Assembly (NCBI RefSeq): GCF_047496725.1
Contig: NC_132982.1
Location: 2,821,501 to 2,885,500, forward strand
Source of the DNA: Anoplolepis gracilipes
Taxonomy: Eukaryota > Arthropoda > Insecta > Hymenoptera > Formicidae
Direction: 5' to 3'
DNA: 64,000 nucleotides
The translations under genes and the position numbers were made by a program. The notes under the pieces were generated by a model. That model was given only the letters and a program-made list of their open reading frames with translations. It had not been told where the DNA came from and made no database searches. Shown in pieces: positions 50,438 to 61,218 of this stretch. Every line of letters starts with the position of its first letter. The first letter of the stretch is position 1.

Positions 50438-51046
50438 TGAAAGATGCATTGATTTTGCGGGCATTCAAACATAAGCTAAAATTTAACGAGCTCCAGTCGG
50501 CGATGCATCAAAGCACTCCAAATAAACGACAATGACGCGACTCACGCGTGCGTTTTGCGTGCGTGCACCTACGAATTATAGATTCCAACTGCGCAGCACG
50601 CATATACAGAGTGTAATGAATACGTTACATTAAAGTGAATTGCAACTCGAGCCTCGGACAAGTCGCCGCTCTTTGTCGACGTCGCGATAATACGTTCTGT
50701 GTGTCTTCTTCTGGACTGCTGTTCATTCCTATATAATATATAGGTTGAGTCTAAAATTGCGGGCGAATTCTAGGCCACGAAAATTAGCTGCGAAAAAGTT
50801 GCAGCAAGAAAGTTTCAAAGCGCGTATTCGTTCGTTTCTCTTCCGCCATCCATAGGACGTTAAAGAAGTTTGAAATTTATTCGTCTTCTCCGGAACAGGT
50901 TTATACCCGGCATAATCAAAACACCTGGATAGTTTTAATAAATTTTTATGAAAATCATTTATGTCGAACGTTCCTTTTTTCGCATATGTATCCTAATTTA
51001 AAGATAATTCGCCAACGGCTATGTAATGAGTGAAAGTTTACATCGC

Positions 51047-51047
<1 letters not shown>

Positions 51048-51099
<52 letters not shown>
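51048..51099. repeat. (TA)n microsatellite
   Basis: Uninterrupted TA tract of about 52 bases. Confidence 0.95.
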
Positions 51100-51100
<1 letters not shown>

Positions 51101-51476
51101 CGGAATCGAAAAAGATATATTATCTTTTATATTCACGGAGATTGGAAATCCACTTGGCGGAGAGAAAAAAAGGAGAACGGAAGTGCTTACTTTTATTTTC
51201 GCGATCGCGAATGATTGAATTATCGATTCGCAGTCGCGCAAAAATCGCAAGTGGCTCAGACTCTCTCTCTCTCTCTTCTCTCTTCATCGATTCTTTACGA
51301 GAGACTGATAGCTACCACTTTTACGCGCGAACGTGCGGAACGAAAATTATATGCGAATACTTACAGAGTAAAGTGGGCGGTGATGTAAAACTCGCGCGAG
51401 TTCGTACGTAAACGACCAAATGAATAAACATTGGAGTAGAGTGCACCGATGGCCGTTATGTAAACGAGGGATCTCA

Positions 51477-51512
<36 letters not shown>

Positions 51513-52419
51513 GCGTACAAACTATTCGCGCAAACTTGGAAAGGAACACTGCTTACAGACACGGAAATCTGAGACCGTTACTTCCGGCTCGCGAGAAAAG
51601 AAAAAAAGTTCCAATAATATTTAGAAAGAAACGCGTGTATTTTTATTTAAAAAAATACTCTCTTTTCACGTTTCCTTGTCGGCATTTTTTTTCCTTCTTT
51701 AGTTTCTTCACAAAATATACAGCTTCTAGGCTTGGCTACTTTTCCCGGGAGAACAATCGTGCCTTATGAATTTCTGACATTTCATCTGGAAAACAGTGGC
51801 ACGGTATCGCTCACATATATGTATGTGAGAATATGCGCAATCTCGGCCTGTTTGATCTTGCGAAAACTGGAGATAATTAACGAGTTTTCACAAACGAGAG
51901 CGAAATCCGCACGGAAAGGAAACTCAGAAAGCGAGTGGAAACAAAATTGTGAAACACGTTATTAGTGGAAATTATAAACGTCGTTGCGATATTCTTTCAT
52001 TGCTATTCGAAAATCATCAAGATAAATTTTCGATGCAGCTACTTTTAACAATTTCGTGCCAAATATATTTTTTTTCTCGTTTCGTGATTCTCATCTTCTC
52101 CAAAAAAAAAAAAAAAAAAAAAAAATAGAATTTTTTGACATTAATAAAATTACGTATAGATTTAAGGACCGAGAAGATTAATGTAATTACATTTGTGTAA
52201 ATATAATATTTAAAAAATGTAAATTGGAATTAAATAATAATATTTAAAAAATTCTAAGTCACATGGTTGACACAGAAGGAGAAAAAGAAACTAGGGGCGT
52301 GGAGATATAAAAAACTATATGTGCATAAATAAATGTAGGAAAATAAACAGGCTGAGAAGGCCTCGCCGGCTTTCTATAACGACAGTTGCTTTTATATAAC
52401 GGCCATTATTCGTCCCTTT

Positions 52420-52425
52420 TTTATT
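52420..52425 (-). terminator. Candidate poly(A) signal after the 52527 exon
   Basis: AATAAA on the minus strand about 100 bases beyond the stop codon of the exon at 52527-52734, as expected if that exon is the true 3' end of the gene. Confidence 0.35.
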
Positions 52426-52526
52426 ACAACAAAGGTAGATACAAAGACGCCACGACTTTCGCCGCAAACAGCACGCAACGCGTGCCGTTTGACAATTATT
52501 CAATAGGTGGGCGGGAGCGATAGAAA

Positions 52527-52734
52527 TCAGAGTATATCAGAAAGATAGATACGCAGCGGGGATAACTTTTCGGAATTATCCGACGAGGGACTAGAAGACC
52601 TCTTTGGCGATCGACCCTTCGTACCAGGTGGCAAATGACACCGTTCGTCCGAATCTACATCGAAATATAACGACGACGGTGCCATTTGAACCACCCTGTA
52701 GACGGTCGTCGACTGCAGGCGACTTTGCGATCGG
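52527..52734 (-). CDS. Possible C-terminal exon of the PH-domain gene
   Basis: After acceptor CTTACGTATCGTAG the minus strand stays open for 69 codons with coding-like use: RSQSRLQSTTVYRVVQMAPS, then acidic FDVDSDE, a Ser/Pro-rich stretch, and LSPLRIYLSDIL-stop. Entry phase is 2. That matches a split at AA|GTGATA at the very end of the large exon (55024), which would replace the terminal K-stop with N and add these 69 residues. The donor is weak, so an intermediate exon or another gene is possible. Confidence 0.5.
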
Positions 52735-53433
52735 CTACGATACGTAAGTATATGAAAGAAAAATTTTAATCGACCAAATTTAATACGTCATTATGTATTT
52801 ACATTTATTGTCATCGCGTAACAAATTTAATATAAATTAATTTATACAACACACAGAGATATAATCATAAATAAATATTTTATCTAATCATGTTAAAGAA
52901 TTATACATAAATAACGATAGCAGACAAAATGAATTTTTTTTTGTTTTTAAATTACTTTCAATGACAACAATTTGTACGCGAATAATTAATGAAGAGAAAT
53001 AATTATCGTTCGCCATCGCTCCGTCGAAATTGATTATTTTCCACATATTTTTACAATATAATCCTTTACGCTCATAATATTCTATATACATATAATGTAA
53101 GAAAATCGCAGATCATATATTATACAACAAACGAGATACAAAAATATTGTATAAGTGACGACCCTCTTCGAGCGTAAAACGTCTCTCGAGACATGTAATT
53201 ATAACTGTACAAAATTATTTTCTCAAGTCTCTCTCGGCTGCACCAAGCTTGCTCGCGATCAGCGTGAGCCTATGAAATGTAAAAAAAAAAAAAAATAATG
53301 TGTAATGATAACCTTTTAATAAGAAGGAATATTCTTTCAATATATTTCAGTATTTTTAACATTGAAAAAAGTTGGTCTTAATAAGAATTTTTTCTCTCTC
53401 TCTCAAGTCTTTTTCATATCGAACAATATCTTT

Positions 53434-53435
<2 letters not shown>

Positions 53436-53475
<40 letters not shown>
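53436..53475. repeat. (TA)n microsatellite
   Basis: Pure TA tract; a further AT-rich stretch follows to about 53493. Confidence 0.95.
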
Positions 53476-53479
<4 letters not shown>

Positions 53480-53806
53480 TATATATATATATTTTATATT
53501 GACTTCCCTGTCAAAATAATTACACATTTATTAATTTCCCCATTTTATGTAGAATTGGACTGTATTTTTATACACCTTCCGTCTCTCTGTTATCAATTAC
53601 GAGGAGGAACGAGAGAGCGAGGGGAATATCATACGAGCGGAAATTATCATTCCGATTCGAAATAAGCGGAAGTCTATATACTCTGGCCCTCGAAACGGAA
53701 ATTCAAGAGACCCAATAAAGAGCGATTGCCACTCTAATGGCAAATATACAATCAACACACTCAACAAAGACTATATAAGTTTTTTTTTTTTTCATAGATA
53801 AATATA

Positions 53807-53810
<4 letters not shown>

Positions 53811-53857
<47 letters not shown>
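53811..53857. repeat. (TA)n microsatellite
   Basis: Pure TA tract of about 47 bases. Confidence 0.95.
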
Positions 53858-53860
<3 letters not shown>

Positions 53861-55019
53861 GTACATATGTATATAATATTTATATATAGTATATAAATCA
53901 ATAATTAATTAGACACTTATTTACAAAATCGCAACGAGAAACATGTAACAAAAATTAAACTATAATATAGCCTAAGAGAAAGAGGTCGTAGAACAATTTC
54001 AGGTACAAAATGAGATTAATCAATTATATACAAATTTCACTTGCAATTATCGTAATCGGGAAAACGTTGCAAGCATTCTCTCGCGCGATGCTTATCTCGT
54101 TTATCTCTTTAGAATACTTAACGATCGAGCCGTGTTACCTGATTAAAATCCGGACGATCGAATTCAGGCTAATCGAAAAATCAGCTCGACCATCAGCTCG
54201 CATATACAGTTTGTATACATACAGGTGTTCAACGTTGCGGCAATCACTCGGTGAACGTAAATTACCGGTTTCTCCGATTCCCCTTCTCTCTCTCTCTCTC
54301 TCTCTCTTTTTCCCCTCATTTCCTTCATGTCACGATCGGCCACGCTCAATCTCACTGATACGCACGATCGTATACGATAGATGTAACATGCCGACTTTGC
54401 ATTTTCAAACGCGGGACCGACGCGATTTATTGTCTACGAATTGAAACGATTATTCGGTGAAATTGTCAAGGTGAAAAATATTTTTGCCGATTCGCCGGGT
54501 TTCCACCATTCTCACTTTCTTGAGACGCGACACCTCTTTTCCCTCCTTCGCCTGAAATCGCGACAACCAGTAATCGAGAGAATCGAGCACAGTTCGGGGC
54601 CTCGAGCGTGGAAAAAAAAAAGACCCGACTTTCTCTCGGCGCAAGTGTGACAATCGTCGCCCGCGACACGAATAAGACAACCGATTCTAATCTGGACGCG
54701 CTTGATAAGCGCCGTTCAATCGAGTTAGCTTCGCGTACCCCGGCAATCCTGCGAGCGACCGGAAACTTTGATTGTCATCGTGCGACACTCTGGAATTCTC
54801 GAGAGTTGTTGTTCGAGAAATTCGCTTACCTTGACGCGGTAGAAAAGAAATTTTTCAAGTCAGCCACGACGAGGAAGATTCTTACAAGCCTGTGTGTTTT
54901 AGGAGATTATGGTAAATCGCGCGTAAGTCGGCAGGTATGAAATTTTCTCATGACAATTGGCGAGAGATTCCCGAGTGTGCTGATCGAGGGTTGGAAGAGC
55001 AATTTATTGGTTGAATTTA

Positions 55020-57071
55020 TCACTTCAAGTAATGCTTCTTCCTCGCGGAGGCGCCGCTCGGATCTTTCCACGTGGTGGTCTTGGTTGGTGGATCGCTAAA
55101 TCTCGTTTTGGCGAGGGCCGCCGCCTTCTGACAGCTGTCCTGCTCCAAAAGATCGCCCTCGAAGAACCTGCACATCTCCCGCACGGGGACGGCCCTGGCG
55201 CCCCGATTGAGATCGTGAAGCGATCGGGCGCGTTGCTTTCCTCTAGGACTGGGCTTGGCGGACGTTCGGCCGAGATCCTCGGTGCTCCTGGCCAAGCGAC
55301 CGCCCAATCGCGAGAGGGACTCAAACAGGGTGAGTTTCTCCCGCACCGGAACGTAGTGGTCTACCCTTTGACACCTTTCGAGGAGTTTAGCGACGTCCTC
55401 CTCGCAAGGCTGCGTCAGAGTTGACGGGGAGCCCGGTAATTTCGGGGAGACGATCGCCGGGCAATCGATGGACCTCGAGGAAAATTGCGACGACAATTGA
55501 CGAGAGACTGGGATCTTGGAAGACAGAAGGGCCAGGCGCTCTTTGCGTTCCCGAAGAGTTTCCACGCTTGTGACGGTGACAGAGCCAGTCGACTGCTGGG
55601 CCTTTTCGTTGCGAGAGATCCTCCTCTCTCGCGCGCGGCTTCTCCTCTCGTTCAAGTCCGACCTGAGTATTCCGGGATTACCGCCACTTCCGTTCCTCGG
55701 ACTGTTGTTGTTGTTTCGCTTGTCCGCCTCGTTCCGATGAGTCTCCTCGGTGGAGAACCTCACCGTGGATTCGTTCGACTTGATCGGAGGTAATCGGTGG
55801 ACGATCGATTTTTCGTGTCGCGTTGCCGTCGTCTCGGTGGACGCGAGCATCTCCTTCTTGGGCGAGGATCTCCTCGTCGAGCGCATCTCCACGTCGTCGT
55901 TATTGCCGTTGGCGGAGTCAACGACGATCCTGCTCCTCGATCTACCAATGATCTTGGGCAGGTTGTTGTTGTTCTCCTCGGCCCTCGCTCTACGTCGCCT
56001 CGCGTCCTCCTCGAGAACCCGTCGGCTTCGCGCTTCGTTTTCGCGTCTGCGCGCCTCCTTGTACCTCTGTATCCTCTGCTCCCGCGTTTCCGGTTCCGGC
56101 AGGGGAACGCTGCTGGAGTCGACCAAGTCCACGCTGGACCGACATACGCCGCCCCAAGGGAGACTGTCGTCGCTACCCTCGCTGCTCTCGCTGCAACCCC
56201 ACGCTCTGCCGACCGGTTGGTCCTTGCCGCTTATCACAGCGGGTATGCTCCGAAATTCTCCCAGGAGGTCCTCGTCGCTCGAGTTGCTGCTGGACCAACC
56301 ACGCAACTCGCTCCTCGCTCTCCTCCTCGACTCGTCGAGCACTATCGTCGTCGCGCTCATCGTTGCCTTTTCCATCGGCGAGTCACTCGGCCAGCAACGT
56401 AATTCGCTGCGGGATCGTCTCCTGGTTTCCGTTGGGCTGTCTGGCAACGGGATCGGGCCCCTCGGGCAGATAGTTAGTATCTCCAGAAAGTTGAAACATC
56501 GTTGTGTACGGAACGGCGTTTGCCGAACCAGTTCAGCCGCGATCGCTCTGACCCAGGACCAATAGATTGGTTCCGTATCCGCCTGGAAAAACATCAACGT
56601 CTTGTGTTTAAATATTTTTAGCACTAATTGTTGTAGACGGAATATTTTCTTTGGTAAAATAAGCTAAAAATATTCTCATCTTTTATTTTAATATAAAATT
56701 AAGTCAAATCTCATCAAAGTATGAAAGTTTTCAGACAGGTAAATGGTTAGACGGATGGTCTGTTGAATAGGATAACGTGTTTAGGACCACTATTGCCAGC
56801 TTCGCCGACGGTTATGCGTATTCGGATTTCATATTCTCGCATGGTAGGCAAGGTGGGTAGATATCAGGACGCTGCATCGAGTAGTCGAACGGGTCTGTCT
56901 ACCCGCCAGGATCGACCGTGACACACGATTTCGCCGACTGGGTTGGCGATTCGAAAGTCGCCGGAGGTTCGCTTAAACGCACGCCAAACGACCGACTCCG
57001 ACACCGTGGAATTTACTCGTTAACCACCGACGGCGCGTCGATCATTACCATCTTTGACGGAAACAAATTTT

Positions 57072-57118
<47 letters not shown>

Positions 57119-59224
57119 GCCTTGCCTGCTAACGTGACCTTCGCGCGTATACGTTCTGTCGGTTCGACGACACTGGCCGATATCGGTGTGTCTGGAAAAA
57201 AGCATGCCAACAGGTTTCCCGCTATCGTTCGTCTATCTCGCCAACAGCGTGGAAAACCCGCTTTCGATCGAAAACCGTGACACGGCGTCGAGTTTTATGA
57301 CTTATCAACACGAAAGGATATACTATATACACGGTGCTAGGTGGTCGTAAAGTGCGATTGTCAATCGTCAATGAGGTTCGCCTACTTACCATAATTGCTT
57401 CAATTAACATTAAAGCGACTCGGCATAAAAATGCGAAAACGATTACAATGTCGAAGGATTTCTCTTCCGATTGACAGGTCACGCGCCGACGAGGCAGCGT
57501 CCTTGAAGTCCCTCGTACAAAGAGGCGATGAAAGCCCTTCCTATCCGCTACGAGAGCGAGCGTGCTGGGACTCCTTGACAATGGCGGGTCATGGGAGAGC
57601 GGTGTAACAATCTCCCACGCATTTATCATGGAGTGCGAATCGGCCAAGCGGGTGTGTTGACCTTGCCTACTGGCCTTATTTAAGATCTCGCGATTCGACG
57701 GTCGGGCGTGTGTGTTGCGCGTTGCGTCACGTGCCGTGTCTCGTTCCTTCTCCAGGCTCTTTCACCTGATGGCCACATCCGCCCGACCTTGTAGCAAGGA
57801 TGTATCCTACCTTCTTTGAGCGCTTTATCTCACAATCGCGTGTCGGAGCGATTTTCATTAAGGTCGACCGATTCTCATCGTTTTAGAGAGGAGAACTCTA
57901 ATTGGATTATTCCGCGAGTGGAGAGAGAGAGAAAAAAAGAGGAAGGTGAAAATCCGACGATGCCAGGGCGAAACTCGTAAAACGAGTTTCGTCGTCTCCG
58001 CACCTCATCTCCCGATTTGAAAGCGGCTTCTCTATGCAAAGCGAGGAGAAATTTGCGAGCGATTTAAATTTTTGGACCATTCTCTCCAGAATCTAGACTC
58101 GGTAGATAGGTAACTCGGGCGCATTCCGCTTCGCGCTCGCGGCGATTGTATAACGCGTTAGAAATCGAATGGCGACGCCGGCGGGCCCGTAATTAGAAGT
58201 TGCAGGGAAACGGGAGGCCGGCGAAAGTGCTTACGGCCGAGGAAACGGATCGTGCCGCAGATAAAGGCCATTTACATGCAATTGCATATTATCCCTCCCT
58301 CTTCCTCGGCCTATCTCCCCTTCTTCTTCACTCTCTTATCTTCGTGCCTTACGGTCACCGCCGGAGGAACCTAGAACGGCCGGTTCCGTCTTGGAACCGT
58401 GCCAAATCGAGAATGCCTTGTCGCAAAGAGAGGTGTCCTCCAACATTGTTGTTGCGCTGGTCAGGAAAGGAATTTCTCATCGATAAGATATAAAATCGAC
58501 TTCTTACAATAATGTGTATATCCGATTCTTCGATGGATTGAAAAACTAGGACGGATTTAAACGAGTGACTTGATTCAAAAATAATAATTACCCAAAATGT
58601 GGCGAGAGAACGACCCTCCGAATCGCTCAGGGTGAAACCTAGAGCGAACGTGTGCGGTTGACAGATACTGGGTGGTGCTTGACGGAGATTCAACGCTCTC
58701 AACGGTAGCCTCATCGGGGTACCTTCGACCCACAGCCAACCCATCCTGATGGAAACCGTTCTCCTTTCGTTCAAATCTTCGACGTACAGCTCCCCTGAAA
58801 TCCAGATTAAAAATAAAACATAAGAGAGAGAGAGAGAGAGAGGACTGATTTATTCTATCGCAACTGAACCAATTTTTATTGGCAATCGATATTTTAATCT
58901 TAATGTATCGCTTATAGATATTATTCTCCGTCTCAATGTGAACTTTTGTTCTCTCGTTCAATAGCGCCGCTCGTAAATGGTAGCGCTATTAATATTCGCG
59001 CCGCGGTTTCGAGATTAAGTCAGAGCAGAATCGATGATTCACGGGTTTATCGCGAACGCCTGGTAAACGAGCGGCGGAAGAAATCTCTCGCATATATATT
59101 GCGAGCAATTGATTGTATCTGCGTTCTACGATCGTGCATATCGAAAGTAAAAGCCGTACCTCGTAAGTCGACTCCGACTGGAGCGATCGCGTTTATTAGC
59201 CTGATGAATATTTCATTGCGCGAG
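55020..59224 (-). CDS. PH-domain protein with long disordered Arg/Ser-rich C-terminus
   Basis: Exons: about 59160-59224 (5' limit uncertain), 58592-58794 and 55020-56582. Phases join cleanly (1, then 0). The first two exons and the start of the third form a PH-like fold: AIAPVGVDLRGELYVEDLNE, TVSIRMGWLWVEG, HTFALGFTLSD, SLATFW, then the C-terminal helix ADTEPIYWSWVRAIAAEL with its Trp. PH domains bind phosphoinositides or proteins at membranes. The third exon is mostly disordered: EQRIQRYKEARRRENEARSR and more basic/acidic helix, Ser-rich stretches, a repeated motif (VPVREKLTLFESL and VPVREMCRFFEGDL) and a basic end RKKHYLK. ERIxRYKxxRRR and (V)xEKxxLFxxL motifs recall the N-terminal half of supervillin, but no gelsolin-type domain is present; the family is not firmly recognised. 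An ATG at about 59233 (MRFRSSRNEIF) could be the start; otherwise earlier exons lie to the right. Confidence 0.75.
56583..58591 (-). other. Intron of the PH-domain gene
   Basis: GC-rich for an intron, with a donor TGG|GTAATT and acceptor TTTTTCCAG. Open frames occur on both strands but nothing resembles a known domain. It could contain an internal promoter. Confidence 0.6.
57075..57110. repeat. (CT)n microsatellite
   Basis: CT tract in the 2-kb intron between 58592 and 56582 of the PH-domain gene. Confidence 0.9.
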
Positions 59225-60104
59225 CTGCGAAAGCGCATTGTCGGAGGAGGCTTCAATCTCGGCGATTTCCCGGCTCTAGCCCCGAATTATCCGATAACGT
59301 GAAGCTATCGACGCGATTTCAGACCAGCTCGCGTGCCCGAGAGAGAGAGAGAGAGAGAGAGAGAGGGTGAACCTTAAAAGGTTTACGTCACGCGCGCTCG
59401 TTACATCCTGGTTTACGATGTAAGATTGTAATTCCATCTCTTTGCGAAAAAGGAAAAAAATGCGGGGGAGGACGTATAAGAGGGCAACGAGTCGAGAGAT
59501 TGACGTCATCGGACGATCGAGAGACGTGGGCGACGGTCGTGGTGGTATCATCGACACCCCATGGTTATTCCTCGCCTGTCACGATTCAAGCCTGAATGAC
59601 TATCGACCGAAAACAGCGTCAAACGCGCCTACGTTTCTCATCGGGCGACTATTTTTGCCCGACTCCAGGATAGAAATAGATTCCGCCGCGACGAACGAAT
59701 ACTTTCGTCCTCTTCGTCGTCTTCGTTCAAGCTTACGGCGCCTGCGAGATAATCTGGATCTCTGTCGTCGAGACGGCGGGCAATTCGAGAGCAAATGAGA
59801 ACGTCGTCCTTGTCTTTTATTTTGGATATATTAAATTATGTGAAAAAAAGCCTTTCTCCACGATTCGTTTTATCACTGAAAAGATCCATACAATCTTCAG
59901 AATAAAAGCGTCAATTAAAGACAGTCTATTCTAGCAGTTTGAAAAATTGATGATTTCTAGGAATTTTTTTCAAGACTTTTTGAAATTAACTTTTCGATGG
60001 TTTACATAGATTTTTATTGTTTAAACCATAATTTAATGTTTTTTAATTTTGGATATTTAACTTTCTTTTTGTTCAATGAGCCCACAACATGTTAAAAATA
60101 TTGT
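59225..60104. other. Region upstream of the PH exons, no gene recognised
   Basis: Contains (GA)n at about 59340-59366. Open frames are present on both strands in the GC-rich part up to 59800, without domain resemblance. Further PH-gene exons or its promoter may be here. Confidence 0.4.
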
Positions 60105-60663
60105 TCCTTGTATAATTAAAATCGAATAAAACAACTTGGTCTAATTTTATTCCGTAGAAATATTAAACATATTTAATTTTTAAAAAATTGAAAAATAACA
60201 AAATAGTCATTTTAAAATTAGATGTTTCAATTTTGCTGAAATATTTTTCTTGAAGGTCAGAAAAATATTAAATATTAATTCTTTTAAATTCTAATGAGAT
60301 TCGGTATCTCCTAAAAAGGGTTTTCTTTCTCATAAAAAAATTGTTATTCGATTTGTTTAGTTTTCAAGATATCTGATACATCAATTTTGAAAATATTTTG
60401 TTCAGAGAAAAATGCGGTTAAAGTTTTGCAAGGCCATCTTATTCAAACGCCATCAATTTTATAAATTTTTTTAGTTTGCAAGACTTTTAGAAAATGTAAA
60501 AAGAAAAATTTTTATCCTCTAAAGTAACCTGTGCTCTTAATTAACCGTCATTGAATAGTCTTAGAATTCGGTGAATTCTGAATATTCCCCATTTCCAAAA
60601 AAAAAGAGAAAATCCATTAAATGTTTTCACATTAGGCAGATTTTTCGAAAGTTATCATAGTGC
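60105..60663. repeat. 559-bp tandem duplication, unit 1
   Basis: Begins TCCTTGTATAATTAAAATCG and ends TTTTTCGAAAGTTATCATAGTGC. It is followed immediately by unit 2 with only scattered substitutions. AT-rich, no coding potential. Confidence 0.95.
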
Positions 60664-61218
60664 TCCTTGTATAATTAAAATCGAATAAAACAACTTGGTC
60701 TAATTTTATTCCGTAGAAATATTAAACATATTTAATTTTTAAAAAATTGAAAAATAACAAAATAGTCATTTTAAAATTAGATGTTTCAATTTTGCTGAAA
60801 TATTTTTCTTGAAGGTCAGAAAAATATTAAATATTAATTCTTTTAAATTCTAATGAGATTCGGTATCTCCTAAAAAGGGTTTTCTTTCTCATAAAAAAAT
60901 TGTTATTCGATTTGTTTAGTTTTCAAGATATCTGATACATCAGTTTTGAAAATATTTTGTTCAGAGAAAAATGCGGTTAAAGTTTTGCAAGGCCATCTTA
61001 TTCAAACTCCATCAATTTTACAAATTTTTTTAGTTTGCAAGACTTTTAGAAAATGTAAAAAGAAAAATTTTTATCCTCTAAAGTAATCTGTGCTCTTAAT
61101 TAACCGTCATTGAATAGTCTTAGAATTTGGTGAATTTTGAATATTTCCCATTTTCAAAAAAGAGAAAATTCATTAAATGTTTTTCACATTAGGCACATTT
61201 TTCGAAAGTTATCATAGT
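60664..61218. repeat. 559-bp tandem duplication, unit 2
   Basis: Nearly identical to unit 1. Differences include CATCAGTTTTG for CATCAATTTTG, AAACTCC for AAACGCC, and a shortened A run near 61160. The high identity implies a recent event. Confidence 0.95.

Larger units (their letters stand above)
50016..52526. other. Intergenic region, no gene seen
   Basis: Contains (CT)n at 50390-50434, (TA)n at 51048-51099 and a TA/CA compound tract at about 51476-51512. GC-richer patches near 50100-50560 and 51130-51960 have only short open frames without recognisable features. Confidence 0.5.

Noticed and set aside
53580..53800. Plus-strand open stretch rich in Glu and Asn codons
   Set aside because: No start, splice site or resemblance; probably chance in AT-rich DNA.
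55011..56565. Long plus-strand open frames (137, 271 and 201 codons) opposite the PH-domain exon
   Set aside because: They are shadows of the minus-strand exon, whose Ser/Arg-rich codons leave the other strand open. They lack any domain resemblance and splice logic.
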